A stretch of 64,000 bases of DNA, taken from Lycium barbarum (Eukaryota > Streptophyta > Magnoliopsida > Solanales > Solanaceae). The position numbers and the translations under genes were made by a program. Shown here one piece after another: positions 45,890 to 59,099 of this stretch (position 1 is its first letter; each line of letters opens with the position of its first letter). The stretch lies in assembly GCF_019175385.1 (NCBI RefSeq), contig NC_083344.1, positions 10,630,725 through 10,694,724 on the forward strand, in the 5' to 3' direction. The notes beneath the pieces were generated by a model that worked only from the letters and a program-made list of their open reading frames with translations, was not told the origin of the DNA and made no database searches.

Positions 45890-48800
45890 ATAAGCCCGGA
45901 GGTAAAGCCAACTCATAAGCTACCTCCCCCACACGCTTGAGAATCTCAAATGGCCCAATGTATCTCAGGCTAAGCTTGCCCTTCTTCCCAAACCGCATCA
46001 CCCCTTTCATGGGCGAGACTTTCAAGAATACTTGCTCTTCCTCCCCAAACTCAAGATCTCGGACCTTACGGTCCGCATACTCCTTTTGCTTACTCTGTGC
46101 TGCCAGAAGTTTAGCTTAAATCATCTTCACCTTCTCTAAGGACATTATCATAAGGTCCGTACTCTAAGGTCTTACCTCAAACGCATCGAACCAACCAATA
46201 GGAGACCTACATCTCCTCCCATACAACGCCTCAAATGGAGCCATATCAATGCTCGAGTGGTAGTTATTGTTATATGTAAACTCGGCCAATGGTAAGAACT
46301 GATCCCAATCACCGAAGCATATCTTAAAGAACCTGAATAGTCCGCTTGGACTGCCCGTCAGTCTGAGGGTGGAAAGCTGTACTAAGGTCCAACCTAGTAC
46401 CCAATTCCTTATGCAAAAGCTCCCAAAATCGAGATGTGAACATTGTGCCTCTGTCGGAAACGATGGAGATAGGAACCCATGTAGCCTAATCACCTCACAA
46501 ATGTAGATCTTGCCTAATTTCTCCACGTCATAAGTTATCCGCACCGGAATAAAGTGGGCAGACTTTGTCAACCTGTCCACAATAACCCAGATCGAATCAA
46601 ACTTCTTCAACGTCTTCGGAAGACCAACTACGAAATCCATTGCTATCCTTTCCCACTTCTACTCAAGAATGGGCATCCTCTGAAGCATAACCCCAGGTTT
46701 TTGATGTTCATACTTCACTTGCTGGCCATTCAAACACTGAGCAACAAAATTCACTATATCACGCTTCATCCTAGTCCACCAGTAGTGTTGTCTCAAATCG
46801 CGGTACATCTTAGTAGCGCTAAGATGAATGGAATACCTCGACCTGTGAGCCTCTGTCAGAATAGTCTTGATAAAATCACCCACACGTGGCACTCAAATGC
46901 GCCCCTTAATCCGTAAAAGCTCCTCTTCGTAATCACGACCTCCTTGGCCTCTCCACGCAACACATTATCACGAATTTTACACAACTTAGCATCCTCAAAC
47001 TTCATAGCCTTAATCTGCTCCAGAAACGATGACCGAGCCTCAACACAAGGCAACACCTTGTTCATGTTAGAAATATCCAGCCTCATAAAACTTTTAGCCA
47101 ACGTCTGAACCTCTCTAGCTAATGAACGCTCTGAAGAGATCAAATGAGCCAGACTTCCTATACTAGCCGACTTCCTGCTCAACGCGTCAGCCACCACATT
47201 TGCTTTACCAAGATGATACAGAATGGTGATGTCATAATCTTTCAGCAGTTCCATCCATCGCCGCTGCCTAGAGTTCAAATCCCTCTGAGTGAACACATGC
47301 TGCAAGCTGCTATGGTCAGTGTAAACCATACAAATAATGCCTCTAGATTTTTAGTGCAAACACCACTGCTGCCAATTCTAAGTCATGAGTGGGATAGTTC
47401 TTCTCATACACTTTCAACTGTTGAGAAGCGTAAGCAATCACCTTATTTTCCTGCATCAAAAAAACACCCAAACCAGAACGTGAAGCATCACAATAAATAA
47501 CAAAATCCTTGCCCTCCACGGGCAATGCTAGAATAGCCGTTGTAGTCAACAATGTCTTGAGGTTTTGAAAGCTCTCCTCACACTCATCGGACCACTGAAA
47601 AGGTACCTCTTTCCGAGTCAAGCGGGTCAAATGAGAAGAAATAGAGGCCAACCCTTTCACGAACCGACGATAATAGCTAGCCAAATCCACGAAACTACGA
47701 ATTTCGATCACAGAAGTGGGCCTAGCCCATTCCCTGACTGCTTGAATTTTCTGTGGATCCATCATAATACCCTCTTCGAAATTACATGCCCCAAGAAAGA
47801 CACAGAAGACAACCAAAATTTACACTTGGAGAACTTAGCATACAACTTCTTCTCCCGCAACACCCCAAGAGCAATCCTCAAATGTTTCTCATGATCTTCC
47901 TTACTTTTAGAATACACCAGGATATCATCAATGAACACTATTACGAATGAGTCTAAAAAGGGCTTAAAAACACTTTTCATCAGATCCATGAACACAGCTG
48001 GGGCATATGTAAGCCTAAAAGACATAACCAAGAACTGATAGTGCCCATACCTGGTCTTGAAAGCTGTCGTAGGGACATCCTCTACCTGATTATTTAACTG
48101 GTGATACCCTGACCTTAAGTCAATTTTAGAGAACATAGAAGCTTCCTGTAACTGATCAAACAAGTCATCAATACGGGGAATGGGATACTTGTTTCGGGTA
48201 GTGACCTTATTCAGCTGACGGTAATCAATACACATATGCATAGACACGTCCTTCTTTTTAACAAACAACACAGGAACACCTCAAGGAGAGGCACTCGGGC
48301 GAATAAATCCCTTACTCAAAAGATCTTGCAACTGTTCTTTCAATTCCCTGAGTTTTGTTGGCACTGTCCTATAACGTGGAATAGAGATAGGACGAGTCCC
48401 TGGGTCTAAATCAATTCAGAAGTCAATGTCACAGTCAAGTGGCATACCTGACAAGTCCACAGGGAACACATCCGCAAACTCGCGTACCACTGGAACCTGA
48501 TCAATAGATGAAGTATCTGCGCAGGTATCAAAGATATGTGCTAAATACGCTAAACAAACCTTCTCCACTAGCTTCTTAACATGAACGAAGGATATGATTT
48601 TCTTCGCGAGGGGACTAAGGTTACCCTTTCACTCAAGTCTAGATGCCCCGGGCATAGCTAAGGTAACGATTTTGGAGTGATAATCTAGAATTGCATAATG
48701 CGGGGACAACCAACTCATGCCCATGAGGACATCAAAGTCTACCATATCTAGGATCATTAAATCCGCCCAAGTACTATATCCCATAAATGTAATCGCGCAA

Positions 48801-48950
48801 GAAGGGTAGACTTTATCTACTACCACCGAATCCCCAATTGGAGTAAATACATAGATAAGAGCATCAAGGGTATCACACATCATATCCAATACCACAGCAA
48901 AATATGAAGACACATATGAAAAAGTAGAACTCGGATGAAATAAAACAGAA
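45890..48950 (-). pseudogene. Element A pol remnant: protease, RT, RNase H, integrase
   Basis: Minus-strand order: the protease (to about 48630) has HPSSTFSYVS in place of DPGST, so the catalytic Asp is His. RT (48300-47762) has [19 protein letters not shown] and [10 protein letters not shown], then a frameshift near 47800. RNase H (47816-47343) has [10 protein letters not shown] and [10 protein letters not shown]. The integrase HHCC region (46892-46659) has CLNGQQ, losing one zinc Cys. The integrase core (46640-46164) has MDFVVGLPK and IVDRLTKSAHF, but the middle is frameshifted. A connector reads MRFGKKGKLSLRY to LPPGL at 45892. There are at least six frame breaks. The end continues at 39018-39313 beyond the Athila insertion. 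Confidence 0.85.
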
Positions 48951-49009
48951 GCCATCTGGTCATAAATTGAGATACTACTTGTGATGACAGCATTGGAGGC
49001 CTCAGCCTT

Positions 49010-50490
49010 GGGTCTACTTGGGAAAGCGTACAAATGACCTCGCCCTTCTGTAGCCTGCGAACCACCGCGATTACCCTGTCCAATCTGAGCCCCGCCCCTG
49101 CCGGGCTGCTGTCCATCTCTGCTTGCCTGAGGACCTTCTCGGTTAGCCTAAGCACCACCCCTACCTGTGGTGTGACCGCCCCGCCCTGCCGGTGCACGGT
49201 TTTTACCTCCTCTATCTGGTGCAAATGGAACTTGAGGAGCCTGATACTGAGTCCCCTGTCTACACTGTCTGAGTCTGGCGTAAAACCTCTTAATATGCCC
49301 TACCTCACCACACTCATAACAAGCACGGTCCAGGTAGGTCGCTGAACAGAAGCTGATGAAGTAGTATAACCCTCATGCTGACCTGAAGACTAATAATTAG
49401 CCCCTGATGGGCCCCCAACAGACACCTGCATAGCGGACTGAAATGGACGTGCTGAATACACCTGAGAACTCTAGCCCCTAGAGAAGGAGTTGCTGAAATT
49501 TCTATCCTTTCGGGCCTTCTTCTCTGCCTACTTTGCATAACCCTCCTGTTTAATCCCCTCAACAATACAGACATGCTCCACTACCTCTTGGAATAAAGCC
49601 CCAGTGGCTACAAGCTGAAGAGATGATAGCTGAAGTCCAATGTTGAATACCTTCATGAAACGCCTGATCCTCTTCTCCTCAGTAGGTAGCAACTGAAAAG
49701 CTTATCAGGACAAGGAATGGAAACGGGACTCGTAAATAGCAACAGACGATTTTCTTTGATTAATATTAGCAAACTCATCCTTCCTTCTATCCCTCGGAGT
49801 ACACAGAACATACTTATCCAGAAACACTGAGTAGAACTAAACCCAAGTCAACGGAGGTAACCCAACTGGCCATCACTCCACATATGCCGTCCATCACAAC
49901 TTAGCATCACCCAAGAACTAAAAAGTCACAAATTCAACACCATACTTGTCCACCTCCCCCATCTTATAGAGCCTCTCATGACAATCTATAATGAACTCAT
50001 ACGCATTCGCTGACTCAGTACCATAGAAAACGGGAGGCTTTATCTTAGTGAACCTCCAAAATAAATCATGCTCCTTACTGGTCATCACCGGCTCTGCAAT
50101 TGGCCTCGAAAATGCCTCAAAACTTGAAAATTCATCCAAGCGAGAAGCCACGGCTGCGGCTTGTTGAACTCTCGGAGCTTGAACTCTGTCCGGACCTGGG
50201 GCTGATATCTCTGCACCCCTACCTGCTGGAATGGTCAGTATCGCTACAGTCTGTGCCAACCCATGTAATCAGTTCAGCACTTGAGCCATCGCATCTAGTA
50301 AACCTGGAGTAGCTATAGCCCGTGGCGGAGCTGGTATTGTCGCTGACTGAGCAGGTGCGGCTGCATTTTTCGCGGCTTCATTAGGAGCGACTGGAGGCAT
50401 GGGATCAACTGCTGGAACTCCGTCCTGAACTGGCGCAGCCCCTGTACATGCTCCTCTACCTCTGGCTGCTGCCGCACGTGTTCTTGCCAT
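49010..50490 (-). pseudogene. Element A gag remnant
   Basis: The start is the ATG at 50490 (MARTRAAAARGRG), about 180 nt after the PBS. The frame has a TGA at 50269 and reopens in the same frame (50259-49918) with the capsid part FEAFSRPIAEP and ESANAYEFIIDCHERLYKMG. Further capsid segments (about 49915-49580) have stops and frameshifts. The zinc knuckle (about 49325-49280) is CYECGEVGHIKRFY: the last Cys has become Tyr. A Gly/Arg/Gln-rich tail follows. Gag would coat the RNA in virus-like particles; this copy is inactive. ORFs 50313-50522, 49314-49574 and 48880-49224 are alternative-frame shadows. Confidence 0.8.
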
Positions 50491-50684
50491 CTGCGAGAGA
50501 ATAAAGGATAGTCAGACACCAATTGGAATCAAATAGCACGAAAGAAAGAAAGAAAAGGGAATTTTCCTAGTGTCCGGTAGCCTCTCGAAGACAAGTACAA
50601 ACGTCTTCATACCAATCCGCTAGACTCTACTAGACATGTCCTTGTACGATGAGATTGATGAACCTAAAGCTCTGATACCAAATC
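50491..50684 (-). other. Element A leader with tRNA-iMet primer-binding site
   Basis: The minus strand reads TGGTATCAGAGC from 50680 to 50669, four bases from the LTR end. It is the same primer type as element C. Only a short leader separates it from the gag start. Confidence 0.85.
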
Positions 50685-51515
50685 TGTCACGACCCAACCT
50701 GCCATGACTGGCACCCACAATAACTCCTAGTGGGCGAACTAATACGTAAGCCATCTACACATTCAAGTCCATTTTTATATTAACCAATTCAATCATTTAT
50801 TAACCATTCAAGCACAAGATAAATCAAAAATTTAGTCATGCCATAAAATAAGAAAGTAAATGCGAAAGTACTAACTATTACAACCCAAAATCCAAAAGTC
50901 ACCATACAGGACTCTAATCCAAAACATGTCTAAGGAATGTTTGCTGTCTAAATAAATAACCACAATGTCTAGAATAGAAATAGACATCAGAAAAGAAGAT
51001 CTTCGGGCGGCCTGGAATGGATAGAAGCTCACCCTAAATCTGTCAGCAAACGGCCTCAACGCTAGATATGAGGTCGGGTAGCAGTCTCTAATTCACAATC
51101 TGCACTCAAAAGAATGCAGCAAGGTAGTATCAGTAAAACCACTATGTACTAGTAGATATCATAGGCCGACTAAGATTAGTATCATGCATAAATTATAAAA
51201 TCAATAAAATAGACAAGCCAGCCAATAACACATAATCAAATAACCCAACAATGAGTCAATCAAGGATATTAACAATCAAGTCACCCAACGATATCAAAAG
51301 TCAGATCAACGGAAGCGAACAACGGAATAAGTCTACCAACAATAACCATAAACACGCTACACACACATGCTAACTGATATCATTGCTCAGTAGTCATGAC
51401 CTGCAGGGGACCCAAGGTGTCCATGTAGCACTCGTTCCGGATTCACTCCTCGGACCCGAGCTCACAACTAGGCCACATCCTCACCCCTGGTCAAATCTGC
51501 CTGTTCATAACTAGG
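50685..51515 (-). repeat. 5' LTR of element A, inner part
   Basis: It corresponds to 36673-37508 of the 3' LTR. It is cut at 51515 by the CACTA element and resumes at 62437. The AGG at 51513-51515 is the left copy of the CACTA target duplication. Confidence 0.85.
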
Positions 51516-52450
51516 CACTACAACGTAAGGTATATATAGCTACAAAATCTTAGCTATGAATTTAAAAATCGTGGCTAATACCTAGTAATAGCCACGAAAG
51601 TTTGAATTTACGGCTATCTACAAATATGTAATATTCCTTAGCCACAAAAATTTTTGACAAAGCTAATTCGTTAGTTTTGCTATAATTGCTAACAATCATG
51701 GCAATAATAACCTAAATAGCTACAAAATTTATTGCTACAGTAAAATTTTGTAGCTGATCATAAGTTTTTGTGACGCGATAGAAGTTACCGTTGCAATAGC
51801 AGCCTTTTAGCCACGATAAATTTTTTAAAACAAAATATTGTAGCTAAATAGAAACTTTTGCTTAAATTTCTAAAAAATTGTGGCAATAGCTAAATTATAT
51901 AGCCACGGACCTTTTTCTATAATAAAATTTCGTAGCTAATCATTAATTTTTGTCACAAGTTGAAACTTACTATAGCAATAGTAACCTTTTAGCCACAAAG
52001 AGTTATTTAAAACAAAATATTATATCTAAATGGATATTTTTGCTTCGAGTACTAAGAAACCGTGGCAATAGTAGGTTTAATATCTACAATTATTTATCAT
52101 GACGACATGATATAGCCATGAATTTATTGTGATAAAATTTTGTAGCTAATCATTATGTTTTACCACGAGTTGAAATTTGCTGTAGCAATAGTAATCTTTT
52201 AGCCACATTAAATTATTTGACAAAAAATCTTGAAGATAAATAAATATTTTTTCTTCAAGTTATATTTGAGAAAAAGTAAAAATAATTTGCTTAATAAGTA
52301 CAATTATTTGTCATGACAAAATGAATAACCACAAATTTAAAGTGACGATATACTTCCATAGTTAGCTATAATTTTATTTATGCACGTAAGGTTACCATTG
52401 AAATAGTAGTATTTTAACCACAAATTCTTATTTATACAAATTCTTACATA

Positions 52451-55286
52451 ATTTTATTTTATTAATTTACACTAAGTATTAAGAAATTAATATGGCTAAT
52501 CTCTAAGTCCACATAAGAAACTAGCTATATAATAATTCTCATTAAATAGGTATTAATTCTAAGTTCCAATTATAATTTAAAACATAATGAAAATATCTAA
52601 TTAATGTGTGAAAAACTATTATATAAAGTTTAAAAAACTATAACTTTTGTTAACTCCTTTATTTTTAGCATGACTTCTGCACTACTGATTTTCCTTTACA
52701 TACTTGATTTTGATATGTTTTACTTGAGCCAAAGATCAATCAGAAACAACCTCTCTATCTTCACAAGACCTTACTTGTGGAAATACACTGAGTATGTTAT
52801 TGTCATTCGTATAAATCGAATTATACACTGTATCTACGAATTGAGAATTTGTATACAAAAGTGTCTTGTATCTCTTATGACTCTTATTTGATATTTTATA
52901 ATACTTTAGATGTTATTAAGTTCTATTCCAAGAGGGATGTTAATAATTTAATATGGTTTATATATTAGTGTATAATAAAACTAACAAACATATCATAAGT
53001 CACATTTAACAAAATATTATTTATAAGTGTCAGAAGTAATTTAAGTAAATATTTAATTACATTTAATTAAATTTGAATATGTGGTTATATCAGATTTAAA
53101 CAACGAGTATGTGCTTATATGTAAATTCAAATATTTAATTAACTCATATTTTATTGTATTACAGTATTTATTGGATATTAATTATATGATTTTATATGGA
53201 AAATTCAAATTGTTATTAATAGTTATAGAGATAAATTTATGTATGTTTTAGTTCTTTATAATTTTTAAGTAAGTATTTAGAATAACTTTATATATCTAAG
53301 CACTTATTTTAGACAAGTATTTATATATTGAAGACTTTAGTAGTTGTAGAGAAATTTATGTATCGGTCGACCTTAATTATCTTAAATAATTTAAAGTAAT
53401 TTCACTTATCTAAGAACTCATTTTTAAATAATTACTGCAAGCTGCTTGCGAGCCAAAAGAACTTTTTGATAGTCACACACTTTTCTTGTTAGAGATTTGA
53501 GGTGTTTGGCCAAAATAAAAAAGTGTTTTGCAGTAACAATAGAAACTGCTTTTTCTGATGTTAGGAAAAAGTTATAAATTTTTATTTTTTTAAAAGCAAG
53601 GAAGAAAGTTAATTCTTTCAAGACAAAATTATCCTTCCAAGAAAATTATATTTGTAAAACTACATATCATTAATATAGCTAATATCTCTCTCAAATATAA
53701 ATACAAATTTCTTTCTCCTCCCTTTTTGCGTTTAACTATATTTATATTTGATTAAATACCTCAAAATGTTTTTTTTTTTTTAAATTTTATGTGATAAGTT
53801 TTTCCTAAATAATAATAAAAAAACTTACTTAAACTCTTCTAAAAATCATTTTCTATTGAGAATATTACTAATTGTAAAATGAATCTTAATACTATCATTT
53901 CGCAGTTTAATACGTAAAATCACTTTTTGAAAAGATTCGTCAAACACAATATTTTTATCAAATACTAAAAAACCACTTATCAAATGAATTATTCAAACAC
54001 AATTTACTTTTTCTCCAAACATACTTTTGAAAGCTATTTTGACAAAAGACATTCCTAAAAATTAAGTAAAGTATTTTATAAATTTGGCCAAACATGTAAT
54101 TGAAACATAAATTATATTATAAATTCTTATTAAATAAGTATTACATGTAAGTTCCAATTATAATTAAAATAAGAATTGAATCATATCTAACTGATTGTAA
54201 ACAACTGTAACTAATTATATACTAGAATTTAAACAATTACTAGCTTGTACCCAATTACATTATATAACTAATTATATTTGATCTAGATGAGAAAAAACGT
54301 TATAATGATATGGTCCTTTGTTATTTCAATTAAATATATCTTTTATATATGTTCCATATAATTAATTTAAATTACATTTGAATAACTAAGTATATCAAAT
54401 TAACTATTTTCCATCTATCTTTGATACTGATTACTAATTATAGTCAAATTAAATATGCAGAAAGGTTAGACTTATAGTACTATTTTAAAACTTAATCGTT
54501 ATAAATCTAATTAAAAATATAAAATTAAGAGCTTAATATAATTGAAGTAGGATCATATGCAAAAATTAACGATATCATATAGAAGTTAGGTTTTTCCTAT
54601 TTTACTTAATGCAAATTATATGTAGTTATTATTTAGGATATCTTCAAAAGTAATTTTCTTACTAAAATTTGTTAGTACTTGCATTTACTTTCGTTTACGT
54701 ACTATTATAGAAGGAAAAAAAAGGTGAAATATAGTGGTGAATAAGTTAAATGGCCATAAAGGCTAGGGCAATTGTCCAAAATAAAATCTTCAAAATCTAA
54801 ACATCTTCCTCCAATCCTCTCCCTCTCTAGCTGCCGCACCCCTTCTATTACTTTTCCCTTTTTGTCTTTGACCATCGGTAATCGGCGCTTCTATCTTCCA
54901 ATTACAAAGATATTTATATTGTACTTAGTGTTTTTTCATTTTTTTTTTATATGTTAAGATTCTTGTAAAAGAATTGTCAAGATATAATCTTTTTTTCTTT
55001 TCTTGAGATTCTATTATCGTTACTTAGCAAACATCATCTTTGTATTATTATTATTATTACTTTTTTTTTTTGGGTTTGCTCATTCTTTTTGTGTTGATTG
55101 TAGTTTAATTTTCTGAATTTACAAATGCATTTTAATGACAAGAGTTAGAGAAGAGGAAATATGACTTTGCAGACATTTGTTGAGCCTTTTTGTTTATTGT
55201 ATGGAGATATATAAAATTGTGTTGTTTTTATTTTATGATTCACATATAAGTCTGTGACAAAGTATTTTTGTTTCATTGTTTCAGGC
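52451..55286. other. CACTA interior, left part: no gene recognised
   Basis: AT-rich DNA with one MITE-like unit at 53501-54095. Near 54760-55010 a CT-rich stretch, then GTAAAAG and a T-rich tract to TTTCATTGTTTCAG (55285), look like a 5' leader followed by an intron. ORFs 52670-52891, 53424-53621 and 54772-54957 have no known domain. Confidence 0.5.
53501..54095. mobile_element. Degenerate MITE-like element with GTGTTTGGCCAAA ends
   Basis: GGTGTTTGGCCAAA at 53501 and, inverted, ATGTTTGGCCAAA at 54095, with AAAAGT/ACTTTT-rich arms. The ends resemble those of the MITE at 1021-1399. The target duplication is unclear. Confidence 0.4.
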
Positions 55287-55543
55287 TGTCACGACCCAAA
55301 TCTGACAATCAGGCCGTGACCGGGCACCTGACGAGCTTCTACCCATAAGGCGAACCCTCTAAGCTAATTATGAGAAAATTTAACGAATAAAATGAATAAT
55401 ACGCAAAGTCTCATAATATAAAGAGAAGTGCAGAAACGAAATACAAATACTGAGTCTTGCCCATAAACCCCATAAAATGTCTAAGTCATGGAACTTCTAG
55501 TCTGAATATAAAAGTACGAGACGTAGCTCGGAATACTACTAGT
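55287..55543 (-). repeat. 3' LTR of element B, last 257 bp only
   Basis: 55380-55543 matches the start of the 5' LTR copy (59102-59263), e.g. GTCTAAGTCATGGAAC in both. It directly abuts integrase coding at 55544, so U3, the polypurine tract and the rest of pol are deleted. Confidence 0.85.
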
Positions 55544-57973
55544 CTGAACCGGTATAAAATGTGCGGATTTGGTAAGTATGTCCACAATCACCCAAACTGA
55601 ATCATGTCTCCTCAGAGTACGTGGAAAGCCCACCACGAAGTCCATAGTGATTCTCTCCCACTTCCACTCGGGAATAACCAGATTCTGAGCTAACCCTTCA
55701 GGTTTTTGATGCTCATACTTAACCTGTTGGCAATTCAAACAACGAGCCACATAATCAGATATGGTTCTCTTCATCCTCATCCACCAGAAATGTTTCTTCA
55801 AGTCTTGGTACATCTCTGTAGCTCCCGGATGTATGGAATAGCGAGAACTATGAGCTTCTTCCATAATAGTCTGCCTCAGGTCTCCTACATCTGGTACACA
55901 TAACCTGCCATCATGCCATAACACTCTATCAGAGTCAATAGTCGCTCTCTTAGTCTGTCCCTGCTCCACTTGCTCTTTGAGCTTAAGCAACTGGCGATCC
56001 TCGAACTGATGAGTTTTGATCTGCTCAATCAAAGAAGACTGTGCAACTACGCAAGCAAGTATCCCTCCACAAGGCGTGGCATCAAGTCTAACACCACTAT
56101 TGGCCAACCGCTGAAAATATATAGCTAAAGGTCGGATTGAGGCAGAAATAGAAGCCAAACTACCCATTGACTTCCTACTCAAAGCATCTGCCACTACATT
56201 AGCTTTCCCCGGATGGTACAAAATTGTCATATCATAATCCTTTAGTAACTCAAGCCATCTCCGCTGCCTCAAATTCATATCTTTCTGCTTAAAGATATAC
56301 TGAAGACTCTTGTGATCTGTAAATATCTCACATGGCTCGCCATACAAATAATGCCGCCACAACTTCAAGGCAAAGACCACTGCTGCTAGCTCTAAATCAT
56401 GAGTCGGGTAGTTCTTCTCGTGATTCTTCAATTGTCTAGAGGCATATGCAATCACCTTGCCTCTCTGCATCAAGACACAACCTAAACCCACTCTCTAGGC
56501 ATAACAATACACTGAATAGCCTCCCTCCCCAGTAGGCAAAGTCAATACTGGAGCCGAAGTCAAAGCTGTGTTGAGCTTTCGAAAGCTCAACTCACACTCC
56601 TCTGTCCACTTGAACTGGACATTCTTCTGCGTCAATCTGGTCAACGGTGCAGCTATTACTGAAAATCCTGCCACGAAGCGTCTGTAATAACCGGCTAAGC
56701 CCAGGAAACTCCTGATCTCAGTAGGAGTAGTAGGTCTAGGCCACTGCTGCACTGCATCAATCTTCTTTGGATCGACTAGAATACCATCCTTAGAAACCAC
56801 GTGACCTAAAAACGCCACTGTATCTAACCAGAACTCACACTTCGAGAATTTGGCATAAAGCTTGTGTTCTTGCAACTTCTCTAACACCGCCCTCAGATGA
56901 CCCTCATGCTCCAACTGGCTACGGGAGTAGACCAATATGTCATCAATGAATACTATAACAAAAGTGTCGAGAAAAGGCTTGAACACTCGATTCATAAGGT
57001 CCATAAATGCTGCCAGGGCGTTAGTAAGCGCAAAGGACATGGCCAAAAACTCATAATGGCCATAATGAGTCCGAAATGCTGTCTTCGAGATGTCCTCTTT
57101 CTTGATCCTCAACTGATGGTAACCCGATCTCAAGTCAATCTTGGAAAAACAGACCGCACCCTGAAGCTGATCAAATAAATCATCTATACGAGGTAGTGGA
57201 TACTTGTTCGTGATTGTGACTTTGTTTAATTGCCTGTAGTTAATGCACATTCGCATGGAACCATCCTTCTTCTTCACAAATAATACTGGAGCACCCCAAG
57301 GTGACACACTGGGCTTGATGAAGCCCTTATCAAGCAAATCCTAAATCTGTTCCTTCAGCCCCCTCAACTCGGCAGGTGCCATACGATACGGGGGAATAGA
57401 AATAGGCTGAGTCCTCGGTAAAGTATCTATGCAAAACTCAATCTCTCGGGTGGGAGGCAATCCTGGCAAATCTTCAGGAAATACATCTGGGTAATCCCGT
57501 ACAACCGGAATGCTGTCTATAGTCACTGTCTCAGCTCGAGTATCTCGAACCGTGGCTATGAATCCCAAACAGCCCTGGCTAATCAACTTACGGGCACCAA
57601 AATAAGAAATGATCCGCTTCTCTAGAGAGGCTGTGGTACCTTTCCACTCTAATGTCATCTCTCCAGGTATATCAAATCTAACTAGCTTGTTACGACAATC
57701 AAGTGTAGCATAACAGGCTGCCAACCAATCCATACCCATTATGACATCAAAACTGACCATCTGAAGTTCGTGAAGATTCACCAAGGTCTCTGTACTATGA
57801 ATAGATACTATACAATCACGATATACTCGATCTACCACTATAGACTCCCCAACTGGGGTAGATACTAGAAAATGCGCATCTATGTAATCAAGTACTCGCT
57901 CCAAACAAGTAGCATAAAATGGGGATACATAAGAATAAGTGGATCCATCAAGGTAAATACCGGATGAGAACAA
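55544..57973 (-). pseudogene. Element B pol: protease, RT, RNase H, integrase N-half
   Basis: One frame runs almost through, broken by only two TAG stops (57341-57343, replacing a codon in the EQI-DLL context, and 56495-56497 within YCYA-RVGLG). Protease: LDGSTYSYVS, with the DPG box altered to [45 protein letters not shown]. RNase [21 protein letters not shown] and [10 protein letters not shown]. Integrase: an intact zinc domain ([24 protein letters not shown]) and the first catalytic region [10 protein letters not shown], then VQT, after which the reading enters LTR sequence. Two of the three integrase acidic residues and the chromodomain are therefore missing. It would be expected to allow no integration. 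Confidence 0.9.
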
Positions 57974-58077
57974 ACTGTGAGAATACCTGTGACTACTGCA
58001 TCACATGCATCAACATCCTGTCTGGCCAAAGCAATGAAACGGGGTTGTCCACCCACTGCCTGTGCACCCTGATTACC

Positions 58078-59099
58078 CTATCTAGCTGCTCCACGACCTG
58101 CCTGTGGTACTGCTCTAGCTGGAACTGCGGCTATAGGTGGCGCCGCAATGGCACCCTGCTGCTGGGCTGCCGACTGGACTGCGCCCACAACTCTAGGACA
58201 TGCAAAAGACAAATGACCCTGCTCCCCGCAAGTATAACATCCAGTGAAACTCCTCATACACCTGCCTGAATGGTTCTTCCCACAAGAAGAACAATGATAA
58301 GCCATGTTCTGAAAAGAACTACGTCTCTGGTGTTGTTGCTGCCCCTGCCGCTGCGGGGCTGACTGAGAACTAGGTGAATGCTGAGAATGATTATGTGAAG
58401 CTAACTGAGGAGGTCTAGATGACCCCTTACCCTGAACACCACTGCTCCCAGATGGAGCCAAACTGGATACCACTGATGTGCGCGACTTCTTCCCTTCTCT
58501 CTAAGTCTTGTCCTCTAAATAGTATCCCTCTCGACGCATAGCACTATCTAGAACTTGATCATAGGTAGACCTCCGCACCTCAGTAGCCAAGGCGGTACGG
58601 TGGGACTTTATCAACCCATTCACAAATCTCTTGACTCGATTCTCCTCAGTAGGAATGATCTCAAAGCCATAACAAGACAATCTGGTGAATTCTGCATCAT
58701 ACTGTGCCACAGTCATGTCGTTCTGATGAAGCTTTTCAAACTGATCGTGCAAAGCATCACGCTGACTAGGAGGTAGAAACATGTCCATAAAAAGTGTCAC
58801 AAAATCTTTTCAAACCTGTCTATGAACCTCTGGGGACCCACCGACATAGGGGTAGCATCAAAGTTCGGTGGTCTAAAACTCATGAAAGCTTTAAGCTCAT
58901 CTGTAGCACTTGCCCTCCTACCAGTAACCGAAGTTGTACCCCCTGGATGAACTGCTGGATGTGTTACCACCTCAGCTGGTGGTGGAGCTAAACCAGGTGG
59001 TGGTGTCTGAAAATCCTGTGCGACCCGCTGCTCTGTGGTAAGAGTGGTTGGTGTCTGACCACCCACACCCTCCTGAGTTTGAGAAGTAGTTGGAGGCAT
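58078..59099 (-). pseudogene. Element B gag
   Basis: It starts MPPTTSQTQEGVGG at 59099 immediately beside LTR sequence. A first frame (59099-58797) carries the Pro/Thr-rich N-terminus and FMSFRPPNFDATPM. After a frameshift near 58798 the capsid continues (58800-58501: LHDQFEKLHQNDMTVAQYDA, RVKRFVNGL). After a stop the knuckle segment follows (58473-58078) with an intact CYTCGEQGHLSFAC CCHC motif and a Gln/Ala/Pro-rich end. Gag packages element RNA. It is broken by one frameshift and one or two stops. The PBS and leader that should precede it are deleted. Confidence 0.85.
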
